DNA of 64,000 nucleotides, taken from positions 62,001-126,000 of the forward strand of contig NZ_BEXF01000018.1 in NCBI RefSeq assembly GCF_002897295.1, in the 5' to 3' direction. The stretch comes from Brevibacillus reuszeri. Lineage in GTDB: Bacteria; Bacillota; Bacilli; Brevibacillales; Brevibacillaceae. The first letter of the stretch is position 1; each line of letters begins with the position of its first letter. Below the pieces are notes generated by a model, which did not search any database, was not told where the DNA came from, and saw nothing but the letters and a program-made list of their open reading frames with translations. The translations under genes and the position numbers were made by a program. This document shows positions 55,333-64,000 of this stretch, piece by piece.

Positions 55333-56676
55333 TTATCGATTTGCAAATGAAATCCGAAAACTGGTCACACCATCCGCCGAGCGAACTAGGATCTTTCCAC
55401 CATAACGATCTGTTACTGTTTTGACGATAGTTAAACCAAGGCCACCTTCACCAGATTTTTTTGTTGTATATCCGGCTTGATAAATATCATTTAATTTTGT
55501 TTCCGGGATAGTAGGTCCGCTATTTTCGATATAAAGGTAGTGCTCACGTTCTGACTGTCCCCATTCCAGAATGATATACCGATTTTCCTCAAGCTCGTAT
55601 GATGTGGCCCGAATCGCATTATCCAGTAAATTACCTAAAATTTTAATGAGATCGAATGTTTTCATTTGGGAAAACTGACTGAGATCGTTAATGTTCATCG
55701 TAAGTGTTATGCGCTCGGCCAGACAAACAACCATTTTGGATTGCAGCAGAGAGGCGACAGCAGGATTTTTAATCCGCTCCAGGACCTGGGAGCTTGCATC
55801 AGCTGTTTTTTCAATGATGACGGTTTCTTGTAAAAGCTGTTCTACATACTCCTTTGCATGATGGTGCAATTCTTTCTTTAGAAAACCATTGATGGCCGTA
55901 TAATGATTCAGAGAATCGTGCTTCATGGAACGCACGGCAGTAAACAGGTCTTGAATGCTGTTCAAATAAGGTGTCCCTGTTTCTTCCTCTACGCGGTTAA
56001 TCGTTAAGTTGATATAGATCCGGAACAATACCACGATCACAATAAATAAGGCAAGGATGGCAAGCTGAAAAACCAACTGAAACTGTGGAGTATAAGCAGC
56101 AAGCACTTCTGAATTATTGCTACGAATAAAGAATGAGGTATTCATAAACAAGATAAGTAAAAACTCAATACTTCCAACCAGGATCAGTAGGAACAAGTAA
56201 CGATTGATTCGATTTTGCTGAAAGAGGCGGCGAATATCGAATTTGGTCATTCGAAGCGTGAAGGCAATGAGAACAAAAATAAATAAGTACAACAGACGAA
56301 CAATAACAGTCAGCATGGTTGTCGAAAGAATCTCGGTCCAGTAGATTTGCTGGGAGTTAAAGACCATCAACACAATTGATTCGGAAACAATCATGGAGCC
56401 AATCGCAGTCGTTCCCATAAATACCGACTTCAACAGGTTGAAACGATACAAACTAATGATCATTACGGTCGTGAGTAAGAACATAAGTAAAACCTTTGGC
56501 TGGTAATACACGTCAATAAATGAAAGAAATTCACCAGCCATTGAAAAAAGAAATGCAAACAAAAAGGCTTGTTTCTTCTTTTCAAAGACGGAATGGTTGA
56601 ACATGGCCAAGCTAATCGTAAGTAGTAAGAAGGCTTCTGGTAGGTCTACTAGTATGAATCGAAGTATAAAGTCCAA
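55333..56676 (-). CDS. AgrC-like sensor histidine kinase (GHKL, HPK10 type)
   Basis: 447 aa from TTG 56676, which follows GAGAGGAGG; an ATG at 56739 lies upstream of the site. Six or more membrane segments fill residues 1-230 as in AgrC receptors. The kinase part has the His in RSMKHDSLNHYTAING, the N box LGNLLDNAIRAT and G box EGGLGLTIVKTV. It should sense the peptide made by the next two genes. No response regulator gene is nearby. Confidence 0.88.
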   Translation of the reverse strand: MDFILRFILVDLPEAFLLLTISLAMFNHSVFEKKKQAFLFAFLFSMAGEFLSFIDVYYQPKVLLMFLLTTVMIISLYRFNLLKSVFMGTTAIGSMIVSESIVLMVFNSQQIYWTEILSTTMLTVIVRLLYLFIFVLIAFTLRMTKFDIRRLFQQNRINRYLFLLILVGSIEFLLILFMNTSFFIRSNNSEVLAAYTPQFQLVFQLAILALFIVIVVLFRIYINLTINRVEEETGTPYLNSIQDLFTAVRSMKHDSLNHYTAINGFLKKELHHHAKEYVEQLLQETVIIEKTADASSQVLERIKNPAVASLLQSKMVVCLAERITLTMNINDLSQFSQMKTFDLIKILGNLLDNAIRATSYELEENRYIILEWGQSEREHYLYIENSGPTIPETKLNDIYQAGYTTKKSGEGGLGLTIVKTVTDRYGGKILVRSADGVTSFRISFANR

Positions 56677-56837
56677 GGTGATGCCTCCTCTCGGTCCGAA
56701 TTTCGGAGTGAAGCTGTATGTAAATCTAATGTAACCCATATATGTCGTGATACCAATATCAATTCTATCTTATGAAATAACGTGAAAAATGTAAATGATA
56801 CGACAACTTAGTTTGCTAGATATATCGGGCGGCGAGG

Positions 56838-56867
56838 TTGTCGTGGGTATGTCCATTTCGCTACAAT
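56838..56867 (+). promoter_or_regulatory. hprK promoter
   Basis: TTGTCG 56838-56843, 18-nt spacer, TACAAT 56862-56867, about 50 nt before the start. Confidence 0.55.
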
Positions 56868-56915
56868 AGGGTTATATAAATGAGGGACGGAAATCCCGTG
56901 TAAGGGGGAAGCTTC

Positions 56916-57851
56916 ATGCGCAAAACGAATGTGAGTCATCTCGCCGATCATTTTAATATGACGATTTTGAGCGGCGAAGAGGGGCTGGGACGTGAGATTA
57001 CAGTAACCGATTTGAGTAGACCCGGTTTGCAGCTGGCAGGCTATTATTCGTACTACGCCGAGGAACGTGTCCAGCTGTTCGGTCTGACCGAGATCAATTT
57101 CTTTCAAACCTTGTCGAGAGAAAAGCGCTTGGAGCGGATGAACTTTCTTATGCAAGGGCAAACCCCTTGTTTTTGCGTGACGCGCAATCAAGTTGTACCA
57201 GAAGAAATGATCGAGGTCTCCAATAAACAGGGAGTGCCTGTGCTGCAATCACCTTTGGCTACAACGACACTGGTTGGAAAAGTAACCAATTATCTTGAAA
57301 ACCGCTTGGCGCCTACAACGACGATCCACGGTGTATTGACAGACGTTTATGGTGTTGGTGTGCTGATCATGGGCTCGAGTGGAATTGGAAAAAGCGAGGC
57401 GGCACTTGAGCTGGTCAAACGCGGGCATCGCCTGGTTGCAGATGATGCGGTCGAAATTCGGCAGACACAGGGTGGGCAGCTTAGTGGTAGTGCTCCTGAG
57501 TTGATTCAGCATTTGCTCGAAATTCGCGGTGTAGGTATTATTAACGTCATGACAATGTTTGGTGCTGGGGCAGTTCGCAACGTGAAAAATATAGAGATGG
57601 TCGTACAGCTGGAGTTGTGGGAGCAGCACAAAATGTACGAGCGGTTGGGGCTGGATGAAGAAACGTTGAAAATCATGGACACAGAAATTCCGATTATCAC
57701 CGTACCCGTAAGACCTGGTCGAAACCTTGCTGTCATTATTGAAGTGGCGGCGATGAATTTCCGATTGAAACGGATGGGGTACAATGCTGCAGTCCATTTC
57801 TCCCGAAAACAATCGAGTGCGATTCTAGAAGACGTCGATTCCGATCTGTAA
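56916..57851 (+). CDS. hprK: HPr kinase/phosphorylase
   Basis: 311 aa; phosphorylates and dephosphorylates Ser46 of HPr, the signal for CcpA-mediated carbon catabolite repression. Walker [10 protein letters not shown] (about 153-160) and the family signature [20 protein letters not shown] are present, with the N-terminal helical domain (1-130). GTAAGGGGGAAGC precedes ATG 56916. yvoF follows after 23 nt as in B. subtilis, though lgt is absent. Confidence 0.96.
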   Translation: MRKTNVSHLADHFNMTILSGEEGLGREITVTDLSRPGLQLAGYYSYYAEERVQLFGLTEINFFQTLSREKRLERMNFLMQGQTPCFCVTRNQVVPEEMIEVSNKQGVPVLQSPLATTTLVGKVTNYLENRLAPTTTIHGVLTDVYGVGVLIMGSSGIGKSEAALELVKRGHRLVADDAVEIRQTQGGQLSGSAPELIQHLLEIRGVGIINVMTMFGAGAVRNVKNIEMVVQLELWEQHKMYERLGLDEETLKIMDTEIPIITVPVRPGRNLAVIIEVAAMNFRLKRMGYNAAVHFSRKQSSAILEDVDSDL

Positions 57852-57874
57852 GAGGGGAAGAAGGGGACAAGCGT

Positions 57875-58378
57875 ATGCGAAAGACGACACGGTATCCGGT
57901 CCATGGAGCCAATCCATTGTGGCAAATGTATCAGACGGTGAGCTTTTGGAAGGTCATGAAAAACTTTGTAGTGATCCAAATAGCACGGTATACACCGTTT
58001 TTAACTTGGAAGAACTGGCTGTACCGGACGTTTCTGCGTATGGAAGTGGGCGAGCAGACTGCCGTTGCGCTCATGGTCATGATGGATACCATGTTTCCCG
58101 AGCTGATCAAGATTGGCCGAAATAGCGTGATTGGATATAATACGACGATTCTCGCTCACGAGTATTTGATCGAGGAATATCGTCTCGGAGAAGTCCGAAT
58201 TGGTGACGGCGTACTTGTTGGAGCGAATTCTACGATCCTGCCAGGAGTGACGATTGGAGATGGAGCGATCGTAGCGGCGGGAACGGTTGTACATAAGGAT
58301 GTTCCGGCTGGTGCTTTTGTCGGGGGCAATCCGATGCAGCTGATTCGGGAAGGCAAGCAAACAAAAAACGAACAGTAA
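57875..58378 (+). CDS. yvoF: Hexapeptide-repeat acetyltransferase (YvoF-like)
   Basis: 167 aa with left-handed beta-helix repeats (about 65-155): [45 protein letters not shown] and the [11 protein letters not shown] cap. Acyl acceptor unknown. An N-terminal hydrophobic stretch ([15 protein letters not shown]) may lie against the membrane. Next to hprK, upstream of hisZ, as in B. subtilis. Confidence 0.88.
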   Translation: MRKTTRYPVHGANPLWQMYQTVSFWKVMKNFVVIQIARYTPFLTWKNWLYRTFLRMEVGEQTAVALMVMMDTMFPELIKIGRNSVIGYNTTILAHEYLIEEYRLGEVRIGDGVLVGANSTILPGVTIGDGAIVAAGTVVHKDVPAGAFVGGNPMQLIREGKQTKNEQ

Positions 58379-58410
58379 TGCTTTGAGAAAACGAATATGG
58401 ACCATACGAA

Positions 58411-58447
58411 AGAGTACTTACAACAATGTTGGGGTACTCTTTTTTTA
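58411..58447 (+). terminator. Terminator of hprK-yvoF
   Basis: AGAGTAC / GTACTCT stem followed by TTTTTTTA. Confidence 0.85.
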
Positions 58448-58513
58448 CGTGTAAGAATTTACAAGAGAGGCGGTGATCTTGAAAGGATGTAATCTTCTGA
58501 CTATTCTAATCTC

Positions 58514-58542
58514 TGTTGACCGTATTTTGTTTACGTGGTAAT
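58514..58542 (+). promoter_or_regulatory. Promoter of the his operon
   Basis: TTGACC 58514-58519, 17-nt spacer, TAATCT 58537-58542. No T-box AGGGTGGNACCGCG element is seen in the leader. Confidence 0.7.
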
Positions 58543-58619
58543 CTTCTTCATAACACTTTAACTTGTTACCATATTAGCAGAGTAAAGCATTTTGAGAATA
58601 ACGCATGGAGGGAATAACG

Positions 58620-59795
58620 ATGGCGAAGCCGTTGGGATTTGAAAAGCCGTTAGGGATGAGGGATATATTGCCGGAATCACTTGCGAAGCAACGGCATCTG
58701 GAGCGCCTGCTCGGGCAGTGCATTTCTCGCTGGGGGTACGAAGAGATATCAACCCCGTCTCTGGAATATTACGATACGGTCGGTGCTGCCAGTGCGACGC
58801 TGACAGACCGCATGTTTCGATTGTTGGACAAACAAGGGCATACAGTTGTGCTGCGGCCGGACATGACGACGCCGATTGCCCGCGTTGTTTCCTCTCTATA
58901 TAAAGATGTACCTGTACCAATTCGGTTGTTTTATCAGGCAAATGTATTTCGGGCGCAAGAAAAAGAAGCGGGGCGAAATGCAGAATTTTTTCAGACGGGC
59001 ATTGAGCTGATTGGGGATGCTTCCGACGATGCAGACGCAGAAGCGATTGCACTCGCCGTTTTTTGTTTGCGAGCGGCTGGAGTTGAAACGTTTCGCATCG
59101 CAGTTGGACACGTCGATTTTGTAGATGGGCTTTTAGAGGATGCTATCGAACAGGAAAGCGATCGAAACCAATTCCGCCAATTTTTATATGAGCGTGACTT
59201 TGTTGGTTTTCGCCAACTGCTCTCGACGCTGGACATCACGAGCGAGGCAAAAGACAGATTGGAAGCCTTGCTGCGGTTGCGTGGAGGAAAAGCAAAGATC
59301 GCGGAAGCCTATGAGCTGACAGGCAACGAAAAAGCGAGACGTGCTGTTGATACGATCGCCTCTTTGTGGGAAGCACTAGAAGGCTACGGGGTTACGGATG
59401 ATCTGTTGCTCGACTTTAATCTGATTATTAACCTGAATTACTACACTGGGGTTGTTTTTGAGGGCTATGCTGCCGATTTGGGCTCACCTCTTCTGGGTGG
59501 AGGACGTTACGATCATTTGCTCGCACAGTTTGGACGTCCTGCATCGGCTACCGGCTTTGCGATCAAAATGGACCGACTTTTGCAGGTTACTCCAGTGCTC
59601 GACAGCCAGCCAGCTTCACGCATCCTGCTTTGCTACACAGCCGATTCCCGCAAAAAGGCTTTGACTGAAGCTCAGCTATTGCGCGACGATGGGCTTGTCG
59701 TAGTCACGCGCTTGGTGAGTGAGGAAGCGGATGTTGCAGCCCTTCAAGATAAGGGATATACGAAGGTTATTTGTTTGACGGAACAGGGGGAGTAA
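58620..59795 (+). CDS. hisZ: ATP phosphoribosyltransferase regulatory subunit HisZ
   Basis: 391 aa, a histidyl-tRNA synthetase paralogue that forms the active complex with short HisG. Class II core motifs remain (MFRLLDKQGHTVVLRPDMTTPIAR, FYQANVFRAQEKEAGRNAEFFQTGIELIG), but the tRNA-binding C-terminal domain is reduced. ATG 58620 follows GGAGGGAA. Its pairing with a 215-aa HisG supports HisZ rather than a second HisS. Confidence 0.93.
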   Translation: MAKPLGFEKPLGMRDILPESLAKQRHLERLLGQCISRWGYEEISTPSLEYYDTVGAASATLTDRMFRLLDKQGHTVVLRPDMTTPIARVVSSLYKDVPVPIRLFYQANVFRAQEKEAGRNAEFFQTGIELIGDASDDADAEAIALAVFCLRAAGVETFRIAVGHVDFVDGLLEDAIEQESDRNQFRQFLYERDFVGFRQLLSTLDITSEAKDRLEALLRLRGGKAKIAEAYELTGNEKARRAVDTIASLWEALEGYGVTDDLLLDFNLIINLNYYTGVVFEGYAADLGSPLLGGGRYDHLLAQFGRPASATGFAIKMDRLLQVTPVLDSQPASRILLCYTADSRKKALTEAQLLRDDGLVVVTRLVSEEADVAALQDKGYTKVICLTEQGE

Positions 59796-59798
59796 GAG

Positions 59799-60446
59799 AT
59801 GGCGGCTTTCGACAACGCCCAGAAGCTGACGATTGCGATGCCCAAGGGCAGAATATTTGAAGAGGCTGTCCATTTTTTGCAGCAAGCGGGCTTGCAGGTG
59901 ACAGCAGAGCTCCAGGATTCTCGCAAGCTGATTATCCCGGTCGAAAATGCACAGCTCGAATTCATTTTGGCGAAACCAACTGATGTCCCGACTTATGTGG
60001 AATATGGAGTAGCGGATGTCGGCGTGGTAGGCAAGGATGTTCTGCTGGAAGAAGAGCGGGACGTTTACGAGCTGCTGGATTTGCAAATCGGATATTGCCG
60101 TATGATGGTCGCAGGGCTACCAGACTGGAAGCCGACAGAGGCACCGAGGGTGGCAACGAAGTACCCGAAAATTGCTTCTCGCTATTTCCGAGAGCAAGGT
60201 CAGCAGGTGGAGGTCATCAAATTAAATGGCTCCGTAGAGCTGGCTCCATTAATCGGCTTGGCGGATCGGATTGTCGATATTGTTTCGACAGGCAGAACCT
60301 TGCAGGAAAATGGATTGGTAGAGCTGGAGAACATTTGCGAAATCACGACCAGGCTGATTGCCAACCGAGCCAGCTATCGTATGAAAAGCGAGGCAGTAGA
60401 TGATATAGCAGGAAAATTCCTCGAGGTTATACCAAGAAGAAAATAA
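59799..60446 (+). CDS. hisG: ATP phosphoribosyltransferase, short form
   Basis: 215 aa catalytic subunit for the first step of histidine synthesis (PRPP plus ATP). [12 protein letters not shown] and [14 protein letters not shown] (PRPP loop) are present, and the C-terminal regulatory domain of the long form is absent, as expected with HisZ. Starts 4 nt after hisZ. Confidence 0.96.
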   Translation: MAAFDNAQKLTIAMPKGRIFEEAVHFLQQAGLQVTAELQDSRKLIIPVENAQLEFILAKPTDVPTYVEYGVADVGVVGKDVLLEEERDVYELLDLQIGYCRMMVAGLPDWKPTEAPRVATKYPKIASRYFREQGQQVEVIKLNGSVELAPLIGLADRIVDIVSTGRTLQENGLVELENICEITTRLIANRASYRMKSEAVDDIAGKFLEVIPRRK

Positions 60447-60475
60447 ATAGAGAACGTGGAGAGGTGAATAGGATC

Positions 60476-61756
60476 ATGCGCATCATGTCGGCGAGTCAAT
60501 TTGATGGGAAAAGAACGGTAGACTCCGGGACGACGGATCAGCAGGAAGCGGTGCAAGCGATTCTTCTCGAAGTTCGGAAACGTGGAGATGAAGCGCTGCG
60601 GGAGTATACTGAGCGATTCGACCGTGTGCGATTGCAGCAGTTTCGGGTAAGTGAAGCGGAGTTTGCTGAAGCGAGTGAGCAAGTCACACCGGAAGTAAAG
60701 GCAGCTCTGGAAGAAGCAGCAGCTAATATCCGCGATTTCCATGAACGTCAGGTACGTCAATCGTGGTTTACCACCAAGGAAAGCGGAACTCTGCTCGGAC
60801 AAATCATTCGACCGCTGAAGCGTGTGGGACTCTATGTTCCTGGCGGGACTGCAGCGTATCCCTCGAGTGTCTTAATGAATGCGATCCCGGCAAAAATTGC
60901 GGGTGTACCTGAAGTTGTCATTACGACCCCACCTGGAGCAGACGGAAAAATCAATCCGGCCATCCTCGTAGCAGCACAGATCGCCGGAGTGAATGAGATA
61001 TACAAAGTAGGGGGAGCGCAAGCTGTTGCAGCGCTAACGTACGGCACCGAGCAGATTTTGGCGGTAGATAAGATTGTTGGGCCAGGCAACATCTATGTCG
61101 CACTTGCTAAGCGTGAAGTATTTGGGCTGGTGAGCATCGATATGGTTGCAGGTCCTAGTGAAATTGCCGTACTTGCTGATGATACTGCGAATCCACGCTA
61201 TGTCGCGGCAGATCTACTCTCACAGGCAGAGCATGACCCGATGTCGGCTGCTATCCTGGTTACCACTTCGCAGACATTGGCGGAGGCTGTTGCGTCAGAG
61301 GTAGAGCGGCAGCTGAAGGATTTGCCTCGCAAGTCGATCGCTGAGGCAGCAGTGCGGGATCATGGTGCCATTTTAGTGGTTAACGATTTGGATGAGGGCT
61401 TTGCGGTTATTAACCGGATTGCTCCTGAGCACTTGGAGATCATGATTGACGAGCCGTTTGCTCATTTGGGCAAAGTAGAAAATGCAGGTGCGATTTTCTT
61501 AGGCCCATACAGCTCGGAGCCGGTAGGAGATTATTTTGCCGGGTCAAACCATGTAATTCCGACAAATGGAACGGCTCGTTTTTCATCTCCTCTATCGGTA
61601 GATGACTTTATTAAAAAATCAAGCGTGGTTTCGTATAGCAAAAGCGATTTGCGCGAAAATGGTCATAAAATCATTACGCTAGCGGAGCAAGAGGGCTTGG
61701 CTGCACACGGTCGAGCGATTGCAGAGCGTCTGCGGGACTTAGATAGCGAAGAGTAG
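60476..61756 (+). CDS. hisD: Histidinol dehydrogenase
   Basis: 426 aa; oxidises L-histidinol to histidine using two NAD+. ATG 60476 follows GGAGAGGTGAA; the GTG at 60464 lies within the site. Signature IDMVAGPSEIAVLADDTANPRYVAADLLSQAEHD in parts, with metal ligand and catalytic His in RIAPEHLEIM. Confidence 0.96.
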   Translation: MRIMSASQFDGKRTVDSGTTDQQEAVQAILLEVRKRGDEALREYTERFDRVRLQQFRVSEAEFAEASEQVTPEVKAALEEAAANIRDFHERQVRQSWFTTKESGTLLGQIIRPLKRVGLYVPGGTAAYPSSVLMNAIPAKIAGVPEVVITTPPGADGKINPAILVAAQIAGVNEIYKVGGAQAVAALTYGTEQILAVDKIVGPGNIYVALAKREVFGLVSIDMVAGPSEIAVLADDTANPRYVAADLLSQAEHDPMSAAILVTTSQTLAEAVASEVERQLKDLPRKSIAEAAVRDHGAILVVNDLDEGFAVINRIAPEHLEIMIDEPFAHLGKVENAGAIFLGPYSSEPVGDYFAGSNHVIPTNGTARFSSPLSVDDFIKKSSVVSYSKSDLRENGHKIITLAEQEGLAAHGRAIAERLRDLDSEE

Positions 61757-61771
61757 GAGTGGAAAGAGAAA

Positions 61772-62371
61772 ATGATCGATACGCAAAAGCGAGTAGCACA
61801 GATTGAACGAAATACGAATGAGACGCAGATTGCGCTTTCCTTTGGAATTGATGGAGCAGGTGACAGCAAGCAGGATTCAGGCGTTCCGTTTCTCGATCAT
61901 ATGCTTGATTTGTTTACCCGTCACGGTCACTTCGATTTAACGGTAAAAGCAAAGGGAGACATCGAAATCGATTATCACCATACCGTGGAAGACATCGGTA
62001 TTTGTCTCGGTCATGCGCTGCGAGAGGCACTGGGTGACAAAAAGGGGATCAAGCGTTACGGAAACGCTTTTGTGCCAATGGATGATGCGCTAGCGCAAGT
62101 CGTGATCGATATCAGCAATCGTCCGCATCTGGAGTATCGCGCGACTTACCCGAGTAATGTTGTGGGACAGTTTCCTACTGAGCTGGTACATGAGTTTTTG
62201 TGGAAGCTTGCTCTTGAGGCGCGGATCAATCTGCATGTAATCCTGCATTACGGACACAACACACACCACATGATCGAAGCCATTTTTAAAGCACTGGGTC
62301 GCGCTCTGGATGAAGCAACGACGATTGATCCTCGTGTAAAAGGGGTCCCGTCAACTAAAGGGGTTTTGTAA
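61772..62371 (+). CDS. hisB: Imidazoleglycerol-phosphate dehydratase
   Basis: 199 aa monofunctional HisB. Repeated metal-binding motifs FLDHMLDLFTRHGHFDL, HHTVEDIGICLGHALREALG and GHNTHHMIEAIFKA are intact. TAGGAGTGGAAAGAG precedes ATG 61772. No histidinol-phosphatase domain is fused. Confidence 0.97.
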   Translation: MIDTQKRVAQIERNTNETQIALSFGIDGAGDSKQDSGVPFLDHMLDLFTRHGHFDLTVKAKGDIEIDYHHTVEDIGICLGHALREALGDKKGIKRYGNAFVPMDDALAQVVIDISNRPHLEYRATYPSNVVGQFPTELVHEFLWKLALEARINLHVILHYGHNTHHMIEAIFKALGRALDEATTIDPRVKGVPSTKGVL

Positions 62372-62373
62372 AC

Positions 62374-62991
62374 ATGATCGGCATCATCGACTATGGCATG
62401 GGGAATTTGTACAGCTTGAGCAAGGCATTGGAGCGACTGGGGTATGCGTATGAGTTTGTGTCCGATCCTGAGCGTTTAACAGAGTTCAGTGGCTTGATTC
62501 TACCGGGGGTAGGCGCTTTTGGTGATGCGATTGCAAACATTCGTGAGCTCGGATTGGAAATAGCGTTGCAGGATTATGCGGCATCTGGCAGACCGATTCT
62601 CGGCATTTGCTTGGGGATGCAGCTGTTGTTTGGGAAAAGTGAGGAGTATGGGGAGCACATCGGGCTTGGTCTGCTAAGCGGAGAGGCTGTTCGCTTTCGC
62701 GGTGACTTCAAGGTGCCGCATATGGGCTGGAACGAGCTGCAGGTAATGCAGCAGCACTCTTTGCTCAAAGGAGTACAAAGCGGCGATTACGTTTATTTTG
62801 TGCATTCCTATCATGTGCGTGTAGGGGCGCCTGAGGTGCTGCTAGCGACAACTGATTATCATCGGGATGTTACTGCGATTGTAGGGCGCGACAACGTATT
62901 TGGGATGCAGTTCCACCCGGAAAAAAGTGGAGAGACTGGCATGCGCTTGCTGCGCAACTTTGCGGTTTTGTGTGAGGAGGTTTTGGCATGA
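62374..62991 (+). CDS. hisH: Imidazole glycerol phosphate synthase, glutaminase subunit
   Basis: 205 aa class I amidotransferase that feeds ammonia to HisF. Nucleophile Cys in [11 protein letters not shown], His/Glu in [13 protein letters not shown]. Starts 2 nt after hisB and overlaps hisA by 4 nt. Confidence 0.96.
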   Translation: MIGIIDYGMGNLYSLSKALERLGYAYEFVSDPERLTEFSGLILPGVGAFGDAIANIRELGLEIALQDYAASGRPILGICLGMQLLFGKSEEYGEHIGLGLLSGEAVRFRGDFKVPHMGWNELQVMQQHSLLKGVQSGDYVYFVHSYHVRVGAPEVLLATTDYHRDVTAIVGRDNVFGMQFHPEKSGETGMRLLRNFAVLCEEVLA

Positions 62992-63737
62992 GCTTTATCA
63001 TATATCCTGCTATCGATATTCGCGGCGGAAAATGCGTTCGATTGTTTCAAGGGGATTACGCCCAAGAAACGGTGTACGCAGATTCCCCTCTCGAAATGGC
63101 AAAACGTTGGGTAGAACAAGGGGCAGCCTGGGTTCATCTGGTCGATTTGGATGGAGCAAAGGAAGGCAAGCCCGCAAATGCAGAGCTGATTAAAGAAATT
63201 GCCCGTTCGATTTCGGTTCCTGTTCAAGTGGGAGGCGGCATTCGGACTGAAGAGCAAATAGCGGATTACTTGGAGGCGGGCGTAGCCAGAGTCATCGTCG
63301 GTACGGCAGCAATCGAGGACGAGCCCTTCACCCAGAGGATTTTGCAGGCGTACGGAGACAAAATCGCGATTGGGCTGGACTGCCGCAATGGATTAGTGGC
63401 CACGCGCGGCTGGTTGACGACGACCGATGTGCAAGCAACTGAGCTTGCCAAGCGCTTGGTATCATATGGAGCGGAAACTTTTATTTATACGGATATCGCA
63501 CGAGATGGCACCTTGACTGGGCCGAATGTGCAGGAAATATCAGCACTGGCGCTAGCTACGGGTAAATCCGTAATTGCATCGGGCGGAGTCAGCAATCTTG
63601 ATGATCTGCTAGTCTTATCCGCACATTATGCAGAGGGTGTTTCGGGAGCGATTGTCGGCAAAGCGCTCTATACCGATGCCTTTACATTGGAAGAGGCGTT
63701 GGCTCGTATGGAGGAGCGTGGAACGAATGCTGGCTAA
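62988..63737 (+). CDS. hisA: ProFAR isomerase HisA
   Basis: 249-aa TIM-barrel isomerase of the histidine pathway. Catalytic Asp in [18 protein letters not shown], and the phosphate loops [10 protein letters not shown] and VIASGGVSN, are clear. It overlaps hisH by 4 nt and hisF by 11 nt. Confidence 0.97.
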   Translation: MSFIIYPAIDIRGGKCVRLFQGDYAQETVYADSPLEMAKRWVEQGAAWVHLVDLDGAKEGKPANAELIKEIARSISVPVQVGGGIRTEEQIADYLEAGVARVIVGTAAIEDEPFTQRILQAYGDKIAIGLDCRNGLVATRGWLTTTDVQATELAKRLVSYGAETFIYTDIARDGTLTGPNVQEISALALATGKSVIASGGVSNLDDLLVLSAHYAEGVSGAIVGKALYTDAFTLEEALARMEERGTNAG

Positions 63738-64000
63738 ACGAATCATTCCTTGTCTGGATGTAAAAGACGGACGTGTCGTAAAAGGCGTGCAGTTTGTGGG
63801 GCTGCGTGATGCGGGGGACCCGGTCGAGCTGGCGAAAAAGTACAGTGAGGAGCGAGCGGATGAGCTCGTTTTTCTTGATATATCTGCCTCCCATGAAGGC
63901 CGGAAGACAATGGTAGACGTCATTGAGCGCACGGCAGCAAACATCACGATTCCTTTTACGGTAGGTGGAGGCATTAACAGCGTAGAGGATATGAAGCGAA
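63727..64000 (+). CDS. hisF: Imidazole glycerol phosphate synthase cyclase subunit (3' truncated by window)
   Basis: First 91 residues of HisF, the synthase barrel that uses ammonia from His[24 protein letters not shown] and [16 protein letters not shown] identify it. ATG 63727 lies within the hisA end, so the two are translationally coupled. The gene runs past the window. Confidence 0.96.
   Translation, partial: MLAKRIIPCLDVKDGRVVKGVQFVGLRDAGDPVELAKKYSEERADELVFLDISASHEGRKTMVDVIERTAANITIPFTVGGGINSVEDMKR

Noticed and set aside
58448-58619. Possible T-box leader of the his operon
   Set aside because: No AGGGTGGNACCGCG antiterminator sequence or specifier loop is visible, and the terminator at 58411 belongs to the upstream operon.
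1-64000. CRISPR arrays, rRNA or tRNA genes
   Set aside because: No regular short repeats with spacers, no rRNA segments and no cloverleaf with a TTCRANYC loop were seen.

Overview
The window reads as chromosome of a motile, low-to-mid GC, spore-former-type Firmicute. Gene order and protein sequences point to Paenibacillaceae, most likely Brevibacillus (inference; no 16S rRNA is present). The backbone follows the Bacillus subtilis order flgK-flgL-yviE-fliW-csrA-hag-flaG-fliD-fliS-fliT, hpf-secA-prfB-cccB, ftsE-ftsX-(M23 peptidase)-ctpB-minJ, uvrB-uvrA, yvlD-hprK-yvoF-hisZGDBHAF. Several blocks are inserted into this backbone.

Layout. 1-9.6 kb: late flagellar genes (hook-filament junction, FliW/CsrA control, flagellin, cap and export chaperones). 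The 3' end of the flagellin gene carries a group I intron. A frameshifted LAGLIDADG homing endonuclease gene lies head-to-tail against it on the other strand. 9.6-16.7 kb: accessory stretch with an IS3-type remnant, a YjfB-like gene, a MotA/MotB-type stator pair, a tnpB-only IS200/IS605-type element with its guide-RNA end, tandem DnaA boxes, an amino-acid ABC transporter (binding protein and permease), a cold-shock protein and a soluble HD-GYP protein. 16.8-23.0 kb: hpf (sigma-H promoter), secA, an unknown gene, prfB with its +1 frameshift, a YciI-like gene and cytochrome c551. 23.1-38.0 kb: arginine block argC-argB-argD, carA-carB-argF and argG-argH with ARG boxes. It is interrupted by a c-di-GMP-type module (tandem structured RNA, a 25-aa secreted-type peptide, DUF5317 and a membrane HD-GYP protein), a phosphatase and an unknown gene. 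38.1-45.4 kb: iron-type alcohol dehydrogenase (minus strand), then division and cell-envelope genes ftsEX, an M23 hydrolase, ctpB and a MinJ-like gene. 45.6-54.5 kb: a YcdB-like exported protein, an orphan FlgD-like protein with three repeats, LexA-boxed uvrB-uvrA, an HD hydrolase and YvlD. 54.6-56.7 kb: an agr-like quorum-sensing operon on the minus strand. 56.9-64 kb: hprK, yvoF and the histidine operon, cut by the window end inside hisF.

Strongest leads: (1) a tandem, covarying, pseudoknot-capable RNA upstream of a 25-aa peptide gene and an HD-GYP operon, with a visible mutually exclusive pairing to the peptide's ribosome-binding site; (2) a group I intron whose first bases encode a second complete flagellin C terminus, so both spliced and unspliced mRNA give a 564-residue flagellin; (3) an agr-type operon whose AgrD-like peptide lacks Cys/Ser at the usual ring position and has no adjacent response regulator.
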